Source: an uncultured Ruminococcus sp.
GTDB taxonomy: Bacteria > Bacillota_A > Clostridia > Oscillospirales > Ruminococcaceae
Length of the DNA stretch: 9,123 bases
Direction of reading: 5' to 3'
NCBI GenBank assembly: GCA_902782875.1
Contig: CACZPE010000065.1
Coordinates: 1-9,123 of the forward strand
Position 1 is the stretch's first letter, and every line of letters begins with the position of its first letter. Under the pieces are notes generated by a model, which was given only the letters and a program-made list of their open reading frames with translations, was not told the origin of the DNA and made no database searches. Made by a program: the position numbers and the translations under genes. Positions 1 to 6,103 of the stretch are shown here, in pieces.

Positions 1-420
1 AGAACCATACTTGAGCATAGTACCCATTGCGGTGTCGCCGTTTATATTGGCATTTTCACGCTTGATATCGCTCTGCTTAGCAGGTTTGAAGGTCAAGTCC
101 TCATATATCTTCATGAGCCTGGTATTCATTTCCCTCATTCTTGTCCTGTCCGAACGATAAAGGATATAAGCCTTGGCGGTCTTGGCGTGGCCTTCTTCAA
201 CAAGCACCTTTTCGACCAGGTCCTGCAGCTGTTCAACAGTAGGAGTGCTTGAAGGTCCGTATGTTTTTTCACACAGATCGCACACCTTTACGGCAAGGTC
301 CATGGATACATCGTAATCAGAGCCGCCGACTGCCTGTGCAGCTTTATATATGGCCTTTGCTATCTTTTCAATGTTAAACGTATCCTTACGGCCGTCTCTC
401 TTGATTATGTGTGTTATCAT
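1..420 (-). CDS. nrdD: Anaerobic ribonucleoside-triphosphate reductase, N-terminal part (runs off the left edge)
   Basis: Class III ribonucleotide reductase makes deoxyribonucleoside triphosphates for DNA synthesis without oxygen, using a glycyl radical installed by the activase NrdG. Only the first 140 codons are here. Residues about 3-92 form an ATP-cone, the allosteric dATP/ATP-sensing domain: it opens with the typical IIKRDGRKDTFNIEKIAKAI pattern and ends near AYILYRSDRTR. Residues 121-140 (key part NINGDTAMGTMLKYGS) match the segment that enters the catalytic barrel in NrdD proteins. The catalytic cysteines and the C-terminal glycyl-radical loop lie outside the window. The ATG at 420 is preceded by GGGGAG at 9 nt. 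The gene has its own promoter and two NrdR boxes, so it is a separate transcription unit from the array to its right. Family identity is recognised from memory of the conserved motifs and is strong. Confidence 0.93.
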   Translation of the reverse strand, partial: MITHIIKRDGRKDTFNIEKIAKAIYKAAQAVGGSDYDVSMDLAVKVCDLCEKTYGPSSTPTVEQLQDLVEKVLVEEGHAKTAKAYILYRSDRTRMREMNTRLMKIYEDLTFKPAKQSDIKRENANINGDTAMGTMLKYGS

Positions 421-460
421 GTGCAAAAACTCCCCTATTACATCTACCGATAAGCCTGAA

Positions 461-476
461 ACACTATATTTAGTAG
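461..476 (-). promoter_or_regulatory. NrdR box, promoter-distal copy
   Basis: The 16-mer ACACTATATTTAGTAG matches the NrdR consensus ACACWATATATWGTGT at 13 of 16 positions, with mismatches at positions 10, 15 and 16. It lies in the nrdD leader, 41 bp upstream of the start codon. Its start is 32 bp from that of the second box, about three helical turns. This is the spacing expected for cooperative binding by the ATP-cone repressor NrdR. Confidence 0.85.
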
Positions 477-492
477 GTGACAGCATCGCCGA

Positions 493-508
493 CCACAATA
501 TATAGTGT
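493..508 (-). promoter_or_regulatory. NrdR box, promoter-proximal copy
   Basis: The 16-mer CCACAATATATAGTGT matches the NrdR consensus at 15 of 16 positions; only the first base differs. It starts 17 bp downstream of the -10 hexamer, placing it at roughly +11 to +26 of the inferred transcript. Together with the box at 461-476, separated from it by 16 bp, it should let NrdR block early transcription of nrdD. The motif pair is seen directly; repression is inferred from the known family. Confidence 0.9.
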
Positions 509-524
509 TTGAGTGCTATGGTAT

Positions 525-553
525 AGTATATATTATTTGGGGTAACTTGTCAA
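525..553 (-). promoter_or_regulatory. Sigma-70-type promoter of nrdD
   Basis: On the minus strand the -35 hexamer TTGACA (548-553) is followed by a 17-bp spacer and the -10 hexamer TATACT (525-530). This is 11 of 12 consensus positions with ideal spacing. The expected transcript start is near 518, giving a leader of about 98 nt that carries both NrdR boxes. It is the clearest promoter in the window. Confidence 0.85.
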
Positions 554-609
554 TACTTAACGGTGTCAAAAAGGGAACGAATTATTTGGTCAAATTACAC
601 ATTGACAAG
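546..609. repeat. 9-bp inverted repeat flanking the nrdD promoter upstream region
   Basis: CTTGTCAAT at 546-554 and its exact reverse complement ATTGACAAG at 601-609 are separated by 46 bp. The left arm contains the -35 hexamer of nrdD. The arms are too far apart for a typical single dimer operator. They could be two half-operators, a looping site, or chance in A+T-rich DNA. The repeat is certain; any function is not. Confidence 0.4.
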
Positions 610-713
610 GCGAAAATACTGTCATAAATTACAAATGAGTTACAAAGTGAAATAAGACTAAAATTCACATCAAAAAATTAAACGGTTATAGCTTCCTTCA
701 ATTTACTGCAATA
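554..713. other. A+T-rich intergenic spacer between the MATE gene and the nrdD promoter
   Basis: No gene was found here in either direction. The stretch holds the weak hairpin at 672-704 and the right arm of the inverted repeat ending at 609. Three TTGAC-type hexamers appear on the minus strand between about 548 and 594, but only the one at 548-553 has a good -10 partner. I see nothing else in it. Confidence 0.6.
672..704 (-). terminator. Weak intrinsic-terminator-like hairpin after the MATE gene
   Basis: On the minus strand, 10-42 nt past the MATE stop codon, AAATTGAA (697-704) can pair with TTTAATTT (675-682), including one G-U pair. A bulged G follows, then GG/CC pairs closing a nine-base loop. 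The 3' arm runs into a tract of six T residues (672-677). The stem is A+T-rich, so termination may be inefficient. It is the only terminator-like element between the array and nrdD. Confidence 0.4.
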
Positions 714-2108
714 TCATGCAGAAGTAGTCTCCTGATGATTTGCCAGATTTTTAAGCCATCGTTCCTTTTTCAGCCAGAAATGGAATACCACTATCTTGAT
801 GAAATCTACAGTTTTCACCCCAAGGTACATCATAACAGGGCCGACATCAGTGAAAATCGCAAGAATAAATACAAGAGGGATCATAACAAATATTGTCAGA
901 GTAGCATCTGTATATGCTCCCATGGCAGTATCACCGCCTGCTCTTGCAACAGCCTGCTGTGCGTTCATATATACCCATATAGGCATAAGAAACGACATTA
1001 GTATGACCATACTCCGGCAGATAGATATCGCATTCTCGCTGAGCCTTCCGAATACAACGGGGATTATCAGAGTAGTCAGAAAGCCGAAAAGACACATGAA
1101 TACCCCGAATACCGCTGATCCGCTGAGAAGCCAGTTCTTTTCACTACGTGCCTTCTCCAGTTTACCCTCACCAAGTGTCCTGCCGAGTATTACGCCGGTT
1201 GCAGAGTATATTCCTCCGAATGCGACAAAGAACAGATTTGCTATCGCAAAGCCCGAGGACATTCCCGACACCACATCTGCGCCGCCTCTGCCGTTATATA
1301 GTGCTGTGGTAACAGTCTCAGAAAGCACCCATACCATTTCGCAGAATAGTACAAGAAATCCTTTTTTGAGTATTTTTCCGAAAAGCTTTCCGTCAGCTTT
1401 GGGAAGCTCACTGAATCTGACGGCAAATCCAGGTTTTTTGCGCACATATATTATAAGAAAAAGAACAAGTTCAAGTGTTCTTGCAATTACGGTTGCCAGT
1501 GCTGCGCCTCTTACTTCGAGCCTCGGGAATATCCAGAAGCCGTATATGAAAAGAAAATTGAACAGAGTGTTTGTCAGCGTAGCTATCACTGTAACAAACA
1601 ACGGCAGTTTAACTTCACCCATATCACGCAGAGAGCTTGCAATGCACATAGATACTGTCATCTGTATACCGACAAAATACATGATGCGGATATATTTTAC
1701 CGCTTCATCAAGTATCAGTTCTGCCTGTGTATTGCCTATAAGCATAAGCGACAGCACCTGTCGCGGAAATGCTATACATACAACAGTATATGGTATGAAC
1801 GCCATCAGACCCATGATAAGCTTGAACCTGAATGCCTGCTGCATCCCTTCTTTGTTTCCTGCCCCGAAAAACTGCGTTAAGAATATTCCTCCTGCCATAC
1901 ATATCGAATTTATGTATACCATAAACACAAACATTATCTGACCTGCAACATTTACTCCCGACATTGAGATATCGCCAAGACCTGATACCATAAAATTGTC
2001 TATCAGCGATACCATGCTTTGAATAAGCTGCTGCAGCATTATAGGTACAGCTATGGCAAGAGCCTTTTTATAGAACTGCACTGTACCGAAATATTTTTTT
2101 ATACTCAT
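714..2108 (-). CDS. MATE family efflux transporter
   Basis: This is a membrane antiporter of the multidrug and toxic compound extrusion family, which expels cationic drugs or metabolites in exchange for Na+ or H+. At 464 residues it has the usual length, with about twelve hydrophobic segments. The first covers residues 16-36 and the second about 53-78. Family landmarks are FGAGN (81-85) after the second segment, RDMGEVKLP (161-169) and RGAALATVIAR (200-210). GRTLGEGK occupies the equivalent loop in the second half, as expected for the two-bundle fold. The ATG at 2108 has AGAGGT six bases upstream. It is the last gene of the co-directional array, 62 nt after the GNAT fusion gene, and a weak hairpin follows it. 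The substrate cannot be read from sequence. Its place after several modifying enzymes fits export of a drug or modified metabolite, which is inference. Confidence 0.92.
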   Translation of the reverse strand: MSIKKYFGTVQFYKKALAIAVPIMLQQLIQSMVSLIDNFMVSGLGDISMSGVNVAGQIMFVFMVYINSICMAGGIFLTQFFGAGNKEGMQQAFRFKLIMGLMAFIPYTVVCIAFPRQVLSLMLIGNTQAELILDEAVKYIRIMYFVGIQMTVSMCIASSLRDMGEVKLPLFVTVIATLTNTLFNFLFIYGFWIFPRLEVRGAALATVIARTLELVLFLIIYVRKKPGFAVRFSELPKADGKLFGKILKKGFLVLFCEMVWVLSETVTTALYNGRGGADVVSGMSSGFAIANLFFVAFGGIYSATGVILGRTLGEGKLEKARSEKNWLLSGSAVFGVFMCLFGFLTTLIIPVVFGRLSENAISICRSMVILMSFLMPIWVYMNAQQAVARAGGDTAMGAYTDATLTIFVMIPLVFILAIFTDVGPVMMYLGVKTVDFIKIVVFHFWLKKERWLKNLANHQETTSA

Positions 2109-2170
2109 GTCATTACCTCTGTGAATGCTGTCATGATGTTATGCCTGAAGCGGAATATAGCCGTCAGTGT

Positions 2171-3199
2171 TCATATTCCTTTATCGTCACCCTCATGACC
2201 TGTTGTTGTTTTGATAAGCGTTCCCTCTACAGTCACAAATCCTGTCTGCTCGTAGAGTCTGACAGCATTGGTATTCCATTCGGCCGCATGCAGAGTAACG
2301 GGAAAATCATTTTTCTCTCTGATTTTTCGCATGGCCCAGTACAGAAGCTGTCTGCCATACCCTTTCCCCTGCTCTCCGCGGCGTACAAAGAGATCATCTA
2401 TTTCATTATCTGTGCATGACACAGAACCGACTATACCGTCCTTATCCATAAGCAGATAGGTATTGTCTGCTTTGTCAGAAAGATCATCGCTGCTCTTATA
2501 CCAGTTGTATGGTTCTATATCAAGTGTTTTCCGCATATTATAGAAGCACTCGTTATAAATCCTTTTGTATTCATCTGACAGTTCTTTTCTGAAGGGTACA
2601 CATTGTATACTGCTTACAGGTACTTCTTTCCTGTCATAAACCATTTTTACCGCGTAAGTATAGTCATAGTATCGTTTTATGACCTTATCGCTCCAGATAT
2701 GTACTTCGATATATCTTTCCGGCCCGTATTTCCCGTCGGGATTCCAATCCTGCGGCAGTCCGTATTTTTTTATGATCTCAAGTATTTCTTCATAGGTATA
2801 GACTTTCTTTCTGTACTCTTTTCCGTCATTGACCAACGGACTGAAAGTAGGCATGGAATCGCCATATGTAAAGGATACAGTCCTTAAATCGAATTCTTCA
2901 GCAGGGATTTTTATAAATCCGCATCTCTCATACCATGTCCCCATCCACGGAGTATGTTCTACAGTCATATAAAATGGTGTATCTGTTTCAGTTATTCCGC
3001 CTTTGGCAGCAAATTCGCGGCGTATCAGTGATTCGCAGCGCCTTCTTTTCTGAATATATTGTTCATCTCTGAGAGCGCACATCGAATGCGGATGCTGTGA
3101 TTTTACCGTTTCCAGTACACTGCAGGCTTCTTCATCAGATAAAGCAGTCAGACTTCTGAAAGGTCCTTTACTTCTGTCATAATAGTGGTAAAATTCCAT
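2171..3199 (-). CDS. Orphan N-terminal domain fused to a GNAT acetyltransferase
   Basis: This 342-residue soluble protein seems to have two parts. Residues about 1-180 start MEFYHYYDRSKGPFRSLTAL and resemble, from memory, stand-alone Clostridia proteins of about 180 residues with no known function. Notable stretches are FDLRTVSFTYGDSMPTFSP (103-121), KKVYTYEEI (131-139) and DWNPDGKYGPERYIEVHIW (151-169). Residues about 193-331 form a GNAT domain that would transfer an acyl group from acyl-CoA to an amine. The CoA-loop motif is EQGKGYG (276-282), followed by WNTNAVRLYEQTGF (308-321), the typical C-terminal GNAT signature. The ATG at 3199 has AAGGGG about six bases upstream. The gene sits 51 nt after the radical SAM gene and 62 nt before the MATE gene. 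The GNAT assignment is firm; the first domain and the substrate are unknown. Confidence 0.85.
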   Translation of the reverse strand: MEFYHYYDRSKGPFRSLTALSDEEACSVLETVKSQHPHSMCALRDEQYIQKRRRCESLIRREFAAKGGITETDTPFYMTVEHTPWMGTWYERCGFIKIPAEEFDLRTVSFTYGDSMPTFSPLVNDGKEYRKKVYTYEEILEIIKKYGLPQDWNPDGKYGPERYIEVHIWSDKVIKRYYDYTYAVKMVYDRKEVPVSSIQCVPFRKELSDEYKRIYNECFYNMRKTLDIEPYNWYKSSDDLSDKADNTYLLMDKDGIVGSVSCTDNEIDDLFVRRGEQGKGYGRQLLYWAMRKIREKNDFPVTLHAAEWNTNAVRLYEQTGFVTVEGTLIKTTTGHEGDDKGI

Positions 3200-3250
3200 A
3201 TTTATCCCCTTTTGATCTTTCTACACTTCTTTTATGTATAATCATCGTAA

Positions 3251-4126
3251 TTATTCAAAAAAGCTCATCTGTTCATACTGTTCAGGGAACTCATTCATAT
3301 ACTCAAATATACTGTCGGGATCATACATAATATCGTTCTTTCTGCAAATATCCTCAAAGATCTTCATTAATCCGTTTCTTTTCGGACTTGATAATATATA
3401 GCTGTCACCGTATGTGCGCATGTATTTTTCCTTAAGTCCGGCAAAATTTCTGTCAAGAGAGGAATAGAAGTATTCACGGCTTCCTTCTCTCAGAGTAAGC
3501 CCCATATCAAAGCAGATTACGCCCTTTACCCCTGTTCGTACGCATTCATCCAGTATAGATCTTATATTCTCTTCAGTATCATTTATAAACGGAAGTATGG
3601 GTGTTAGCCACACTACTGTAGGGATACCGCATTCATGCATTTTTTCAAGGATTTCTATGCGCCTTTTTGTATTGCAGACATTCGGTTCGATCATACTGCA
3701 AAGATCATCAGCATAGGTAGTAAGAGTAATCTGCACAACACATTTTGACTGTCTGTTTATGGCATCCAGCAGATCTATATCCTGTAGTATCCTGTCGGAT
3801 TTTGTCTGTATTGCTATTCCGAAACCATATCTATAGATTATTTCCAGACATTTTCTTGTAAGCCTCAGGTTTTCTTCACAGTGCATATAAGGGTCTGACA
3901 TCGAACCTGTGCCAATCATACACTTTTTGCGTTTTGCTCTGAGAGTGTTTTCCAGAAGCTGAACGGCATTTTCTTTTACCATGATGTCTTCAAACGGGTG
4001 ATCGAAATTATAGCATTTGCTCCTGCTGTCACAGTATATACATCCGTGAGTACAGCCGCGATAGATATTCATGCCGTAATGACCGCTGTTATTATTCAGT
4101 ATTCCCTTTACCTTTTTAAAATGCAT
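3251..4126 (-). CDS. SplB-like radical SAM protein
   Basis: This 291-residue enzyme should bind a [4Fe-4S] cluster and cleave S-adenosylmethionine to make a 5'-deoxyadenosyl radical. The cluster motif C25-x3-C29-x2-C32 sits in NIYRGCTHGCIYCDSR (20-35). The segment GTGSMSDPY (72-80), followed by an E-x6-TRKCLEII stretch, and the QTKSDRI region (107-113), match the SplB/COG1533 group. That group is named after spore photoproduct lyase and often labelled DNA repair photolyase. Most members are uncharacterised, and this one is shorter than true spore photoproduct lyase (about 340 residues), so DNA repair should not be assumed. The ATG at 4126 is preceded by AAGGGG at nine bases. It lies 34 nt after the GNAT-Nudix gene. 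The superfamily is certain and the subgroup likely; the reaction is unknown. Confidence 0.88.
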   Translation of the reverse strand: MHFKKVKGILNNNSGHYGMNIYRGCTHGCIYCDSRSKCYNFDHPFEDIMVKENAVQLLENTLRAKRKKCMIGTGSMSDPYMHCEENLRLTRKCLEIIYRYGFGIAIQTKSDRILQDIDLLDAINRQSKCVVQITLTTYADDLCSMIEPNVCNTKRRIEILEKMHECGIPTVVWLTPILPFINDTEENIRSILDECVRTGVKGVICFDMGLTLREGSREYFYSSLDRNFAGLKEKYMRTYGDSYILSSPKRNGLMKIFEDICRKNDIMYDPDSIFEYMNEFPEQYEQMSFFE

Positions 4127-4160
4127 TTATCCGTACCCCTTGGCGTTGTTTTGTCTGCAG

Positions 4161-5144
4161 CTACTTTTTTACTATATTCCATTCTCCGTCGTTTACGATA
4201 TACTGAAACTCATTGTATCTGTCGCTTGTCATCACATCCAACAGATCGCGGAGATCTTCTACCATAGGGATTTTATCAAGCTCATTCTGGTTTATCCAGT
4301 ACATCTTTCCTTCCTCTGATGAGATAAGTTCACCTGAAAAAGAAGATGCTTCAAAAAGAAAGACAAGATATCTGCCGTTACTGTAATCTCCATCCTTAAG
4401 AGGAAACTGTTTAATACCACATAGTGACGGATCATTTATGGTAAGTCCTGTTTCCTCCCTTATCTCGCGTATTACTGCATCGACTACTGATTCTCCCTGT
4501 TCAATATGTCCTCCCGGGAGAGTATACCCCTTCCAGTCGCTGCTTACTCTGTCCTGCAGAAGTATATTTTCGCCGTCATGAACCAGACATAATACTGTCA
4601 GCTCAGCAGTTTCTGTTCTTTTTGATTTTTTCTTTTCCCATTCTGCCCTTGTGATCATATAGTATCTTGATTTCTCATTGACTTCATCGGAATATTCTCC
4701 CATAAACCTGCATCCGTATGACAAAGCGGTCCTGGCGGAGGCTTCGTTGGTATATTTCATATAGGAATATATCTCATTATACGAAGTATTCTCAAAAGTC
4801 CAGTCTCTTACAGCACAGGCGGCTTCTTTGGCATATCCTCTGCGCTGCATATCGCCCCTTATATGATAGCCTATCTCAGGTCTGACGATACCATTGATCA
4901 TCTGCATGGTAAGTCCGCAGTCCCCGATCATCTCACCTGAATCCTTCAGACATACCGCCCACAGACCAAATCCGAACATCCTGTAGCGTTCAATGTTTCT
5001 GTTTATCCAGTCCTTTACACGTTTTTCATCAAATTCATACGGGTAATATTTCATTATATCATTATCGCCAAGCACTTTATACAGTGCATCGTAATCGTCA
5101 TACGTCATTTCACGTAAAAACAGCCTTTCCGTTTCGATCATCAT
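4161..5144 (-). CDS. GNAT acetyltransferase fused to a Nudix hydrolase
   Basis: This 327-residue protein carries two enzymes. Residues 1-170 are a RimJ/RimL-type GNAT domain: it starts IETERLFLREMTYDDYDALY, has the CoA loop QRRGYAKEA (100-108), and contains NEASARTALSYGCRFMGEY (133-151). This group acetylates protein N-termini or small amines such as spermidine and antibiotics. Residues about 180-325 are a Nudix hydrolase, which cleaves nucleoside diphosphates linked to another moiety. The complete Nudix box GX5EX7REUXEEXGU spans G212 to L234 (E218, R226, E227, E230, E231), so the metal site looks intact. Two ATG codons are in tandem (5144 and 5141); GGGAGG is six bases from the first, so I keep the longer form. 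The binding site overlaps the stop of the preceding gene 11 nt away, suggesting translational coupling. Both domain calls are firm; substrates are unknown. Confidence 0.92.
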   Translation of the reverse strand: MMIETERLFLREMTYDDYDALYKVLGDNDIMKYYPYEFDEKRVKDWINRNIERYRMFGFGLWAVCLKDSGEMIGDCGLTMQMINGIVRPEIGYHIRGDMQRRGYAKEAACAVRDWTFENTSYNEIYSYMKYTNEASARTALSYGCRFMGEYSDEVNEKSRYYMITRAEWEKKKSKRTETAELTVLCLVHDGENILLQDRVSSDWKGYTLPGGHIEQGESVVDAVIREIREETGLTINDPSLCGIKQFPLKDGDYSNGRYLVFLFEASSFSGELISSEEGKMYWINQNELDKIPMVEDLRDLLDVMTSDRYNEFQYIVNDGEWNIVKK

Positions 5145-5155
5145 CCTTATCCTCC

Positions 5156-5515
5156 CTACAATATGATACGGTAGCTGATGCCGTTTTCTTCACACCATCC
5201 GGTCACAGCATCCAGATAATACTTTTCTTCAAATTCATGCCAATGTGATGAATTTATCCCGTCATCATCAAAAAATGTCAGAAAATGCGAGGAAAATCTA
5301 TCGTCATCAATCCCTCTGAAATGCTCGATAAGTTGTCTGTCATTCTGTGAGTTGATAAATGCCCGCATCGCTGTGATCTCAGGTATATGAATAAATCTCA
5401 CGCTATAGATATCAGGTTTTGTTCTGTTTATTCTATAGCTGTCATAATCAAAATAGTATTCTTCAGTTCCATATTCCGCCAGATGTAGAATATCTCTGTC
5501 AATGATAAACTGCAT
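5156..5515 (-). CDS. Small acidic protein of unknown function
   Basis: I do not recognise this 119-residue protein. It is soluble, with no signal peptide or membrane segment. It is strongly acidic: 23 Asp/Glu against 11 Lys/Arg, including runs DDD at 70-72 and 83-85. It is also rich in Tyr, Phe and His (EEYYFDYDSYR at 18-28, HWHEFEEKYY at 91-100). The ATG at 5515 starts only four bases after the stop of the preceding unknown gene. Its ribosome binding site (GGGGTG) lies inside that gene's last codons, so the two are almost certainly translated as a pair. It is followed 11 nt later by the GNAT-Nudix gene. Its size and acidity would suit an immunity or antitoxin-like partner, but nothing in the sequence proves that. 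Reality of the gene rests on its tight packing and an unbroken frame with a usable binding site. Confidence 0.72.
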   Translation of the reverse strand: MQFIIDRDILHLAEYGTEEYYFDYDSYRINRTKPDIYSVRFIHIPEITAMRAFINSQNDRQLIEHFRGIDDDRFSSHFLTFFDDDGINSSHWHEFEEKYYLDAVTGWCEENGISYRIIL

Positions 5516-5519
5516 ATCA

Positions 5520-6086
5520 TCACCCCAGTATTCCCGGAAAGTTTTCTTTGAGAAAATACCTGTATTCGGGATGTTCCGTCGCGTTTGAGTATTCTTCCGT
5601 TATTGTCCGACAGAGCCAATCCTTTGTTTTCTCAGATATTTCATCATATCTTAGTATCTTTATCAGTCCGTCACCCTCAGCCTGAAGAATTGCTTCATAC
5701 GCATCAGGAATGTATTCTTCATCTGTAACTTCCACAGGCTTACAGCTTACTGCAGTATACGGTATACTTATCGTGTACTCACTGTCTGCAATATCCTTTA
5801 CGCTGTAAATATATCCGGATACTCCTTTATACGTCTTTACAAGGGCATCGGGATAGTATTCATATATCACCTGCAGCCCGTCTGAAAACCCATAAGGTCC
5901 CCATTTTGCCCATGGGCCTCTATGTGTAAAGCAATGTTCTTTACAATATTTTTCAACAGCATTGCTTAGGTATACAAGTACATTTTCACGTTTTTCCGAG
6001 AAATAAACCAGCGGCACACCATGTTCTGATATTGCTGGTATTAGCTTTCTAATGCCTTTTACGCAGGATGCATGATAGTAAATCAT
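5520..6086 (-). CDS. Conserved Clostridia protein of unknown function
   Basis: This is a 188-residue soluble protein without a name known to me, although its pattern is familiar from unannotated Firmicute proteins. The start reads IYYHASCVKGIRKLIPAIS. It continues with HGVPLVYFSEKRENVLVYLS (22-41), WGPYGF (62-67), EYYPDAL (76-82) and GYIYSVKD (91-98), and ends near EHPEYRYFLKENFPG (171-185). The early YHAS followed by VYFS about 20 residues later recalls the first two blocks of ADP-ribosyltransferase-like folds such as KptA. I see no convincing third catalytic block, so this is only a hint. The ATG at 6086 has GGAAAGGA four bases upstream. It is 17 nt after the methyltransferase gene and four bases before the small acidic gene, with which it probably works. 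Confidence 0.78.
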   Translation of the reverse strand: MIYYHASCVKGIRKLIPAISEHGVPLVYFSEKRENVLVYLSNAVEKYCKEHCFTHRGPWAKWGPYGFSDGLQVIYEYYPDALVKTYKGVSGYIYSVKDIADSEYTISIPYTAVSCKPVEVTDEEYIPDAYEAILQAEGDGLIKILRYDEISEKTKDWLCRTITEEYSNATEHPEYRYFLKENFPGILG

Positions 6087-6103
6087 ATTTTCCTTTCCGT
6101 TGT

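Noticed and set aside
602..630. Plus-strand promoter-like TTGACA-17-TAAATT
   Set aside because: The -10 match is poor and the only thing downstream is the MATE gene in antisense. It is probably a by-product of the inverted repeat and A+T-rich sequence.
796..1941. Long open frame of 381 codons on the plus strand
   Set aside because: It lies entirely antisense to the well-supported MATE gene. Its translation is rich in Ser, Thr, Pro and Ile with no recognisable domain, and it has the look of a mirror frame of membrane-protein codons.
2109..2170. Small hairpin (CGG/CCG) in the gap before the MATE gene as a terminator or attenuator
   Set aside because: The stem has only three or four pairs and no T tract follows.
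3200..3250. Possible internal promoter (TTGAAT and TATACA) between the radical SAM gene and the GNAT fusion gene
   Set aside because: The two hexamers are only 12 bp apart. With a proper 17-bp spacer the -10 becomes ATAAAA, which is weak. Not enough to call.
3251..4126. Calling the radical SAM gene splB
   Set aside because: The protein is shorter than genuine spore photoproduct lyase and no sporulation context is present. Only the broad group can be supported.
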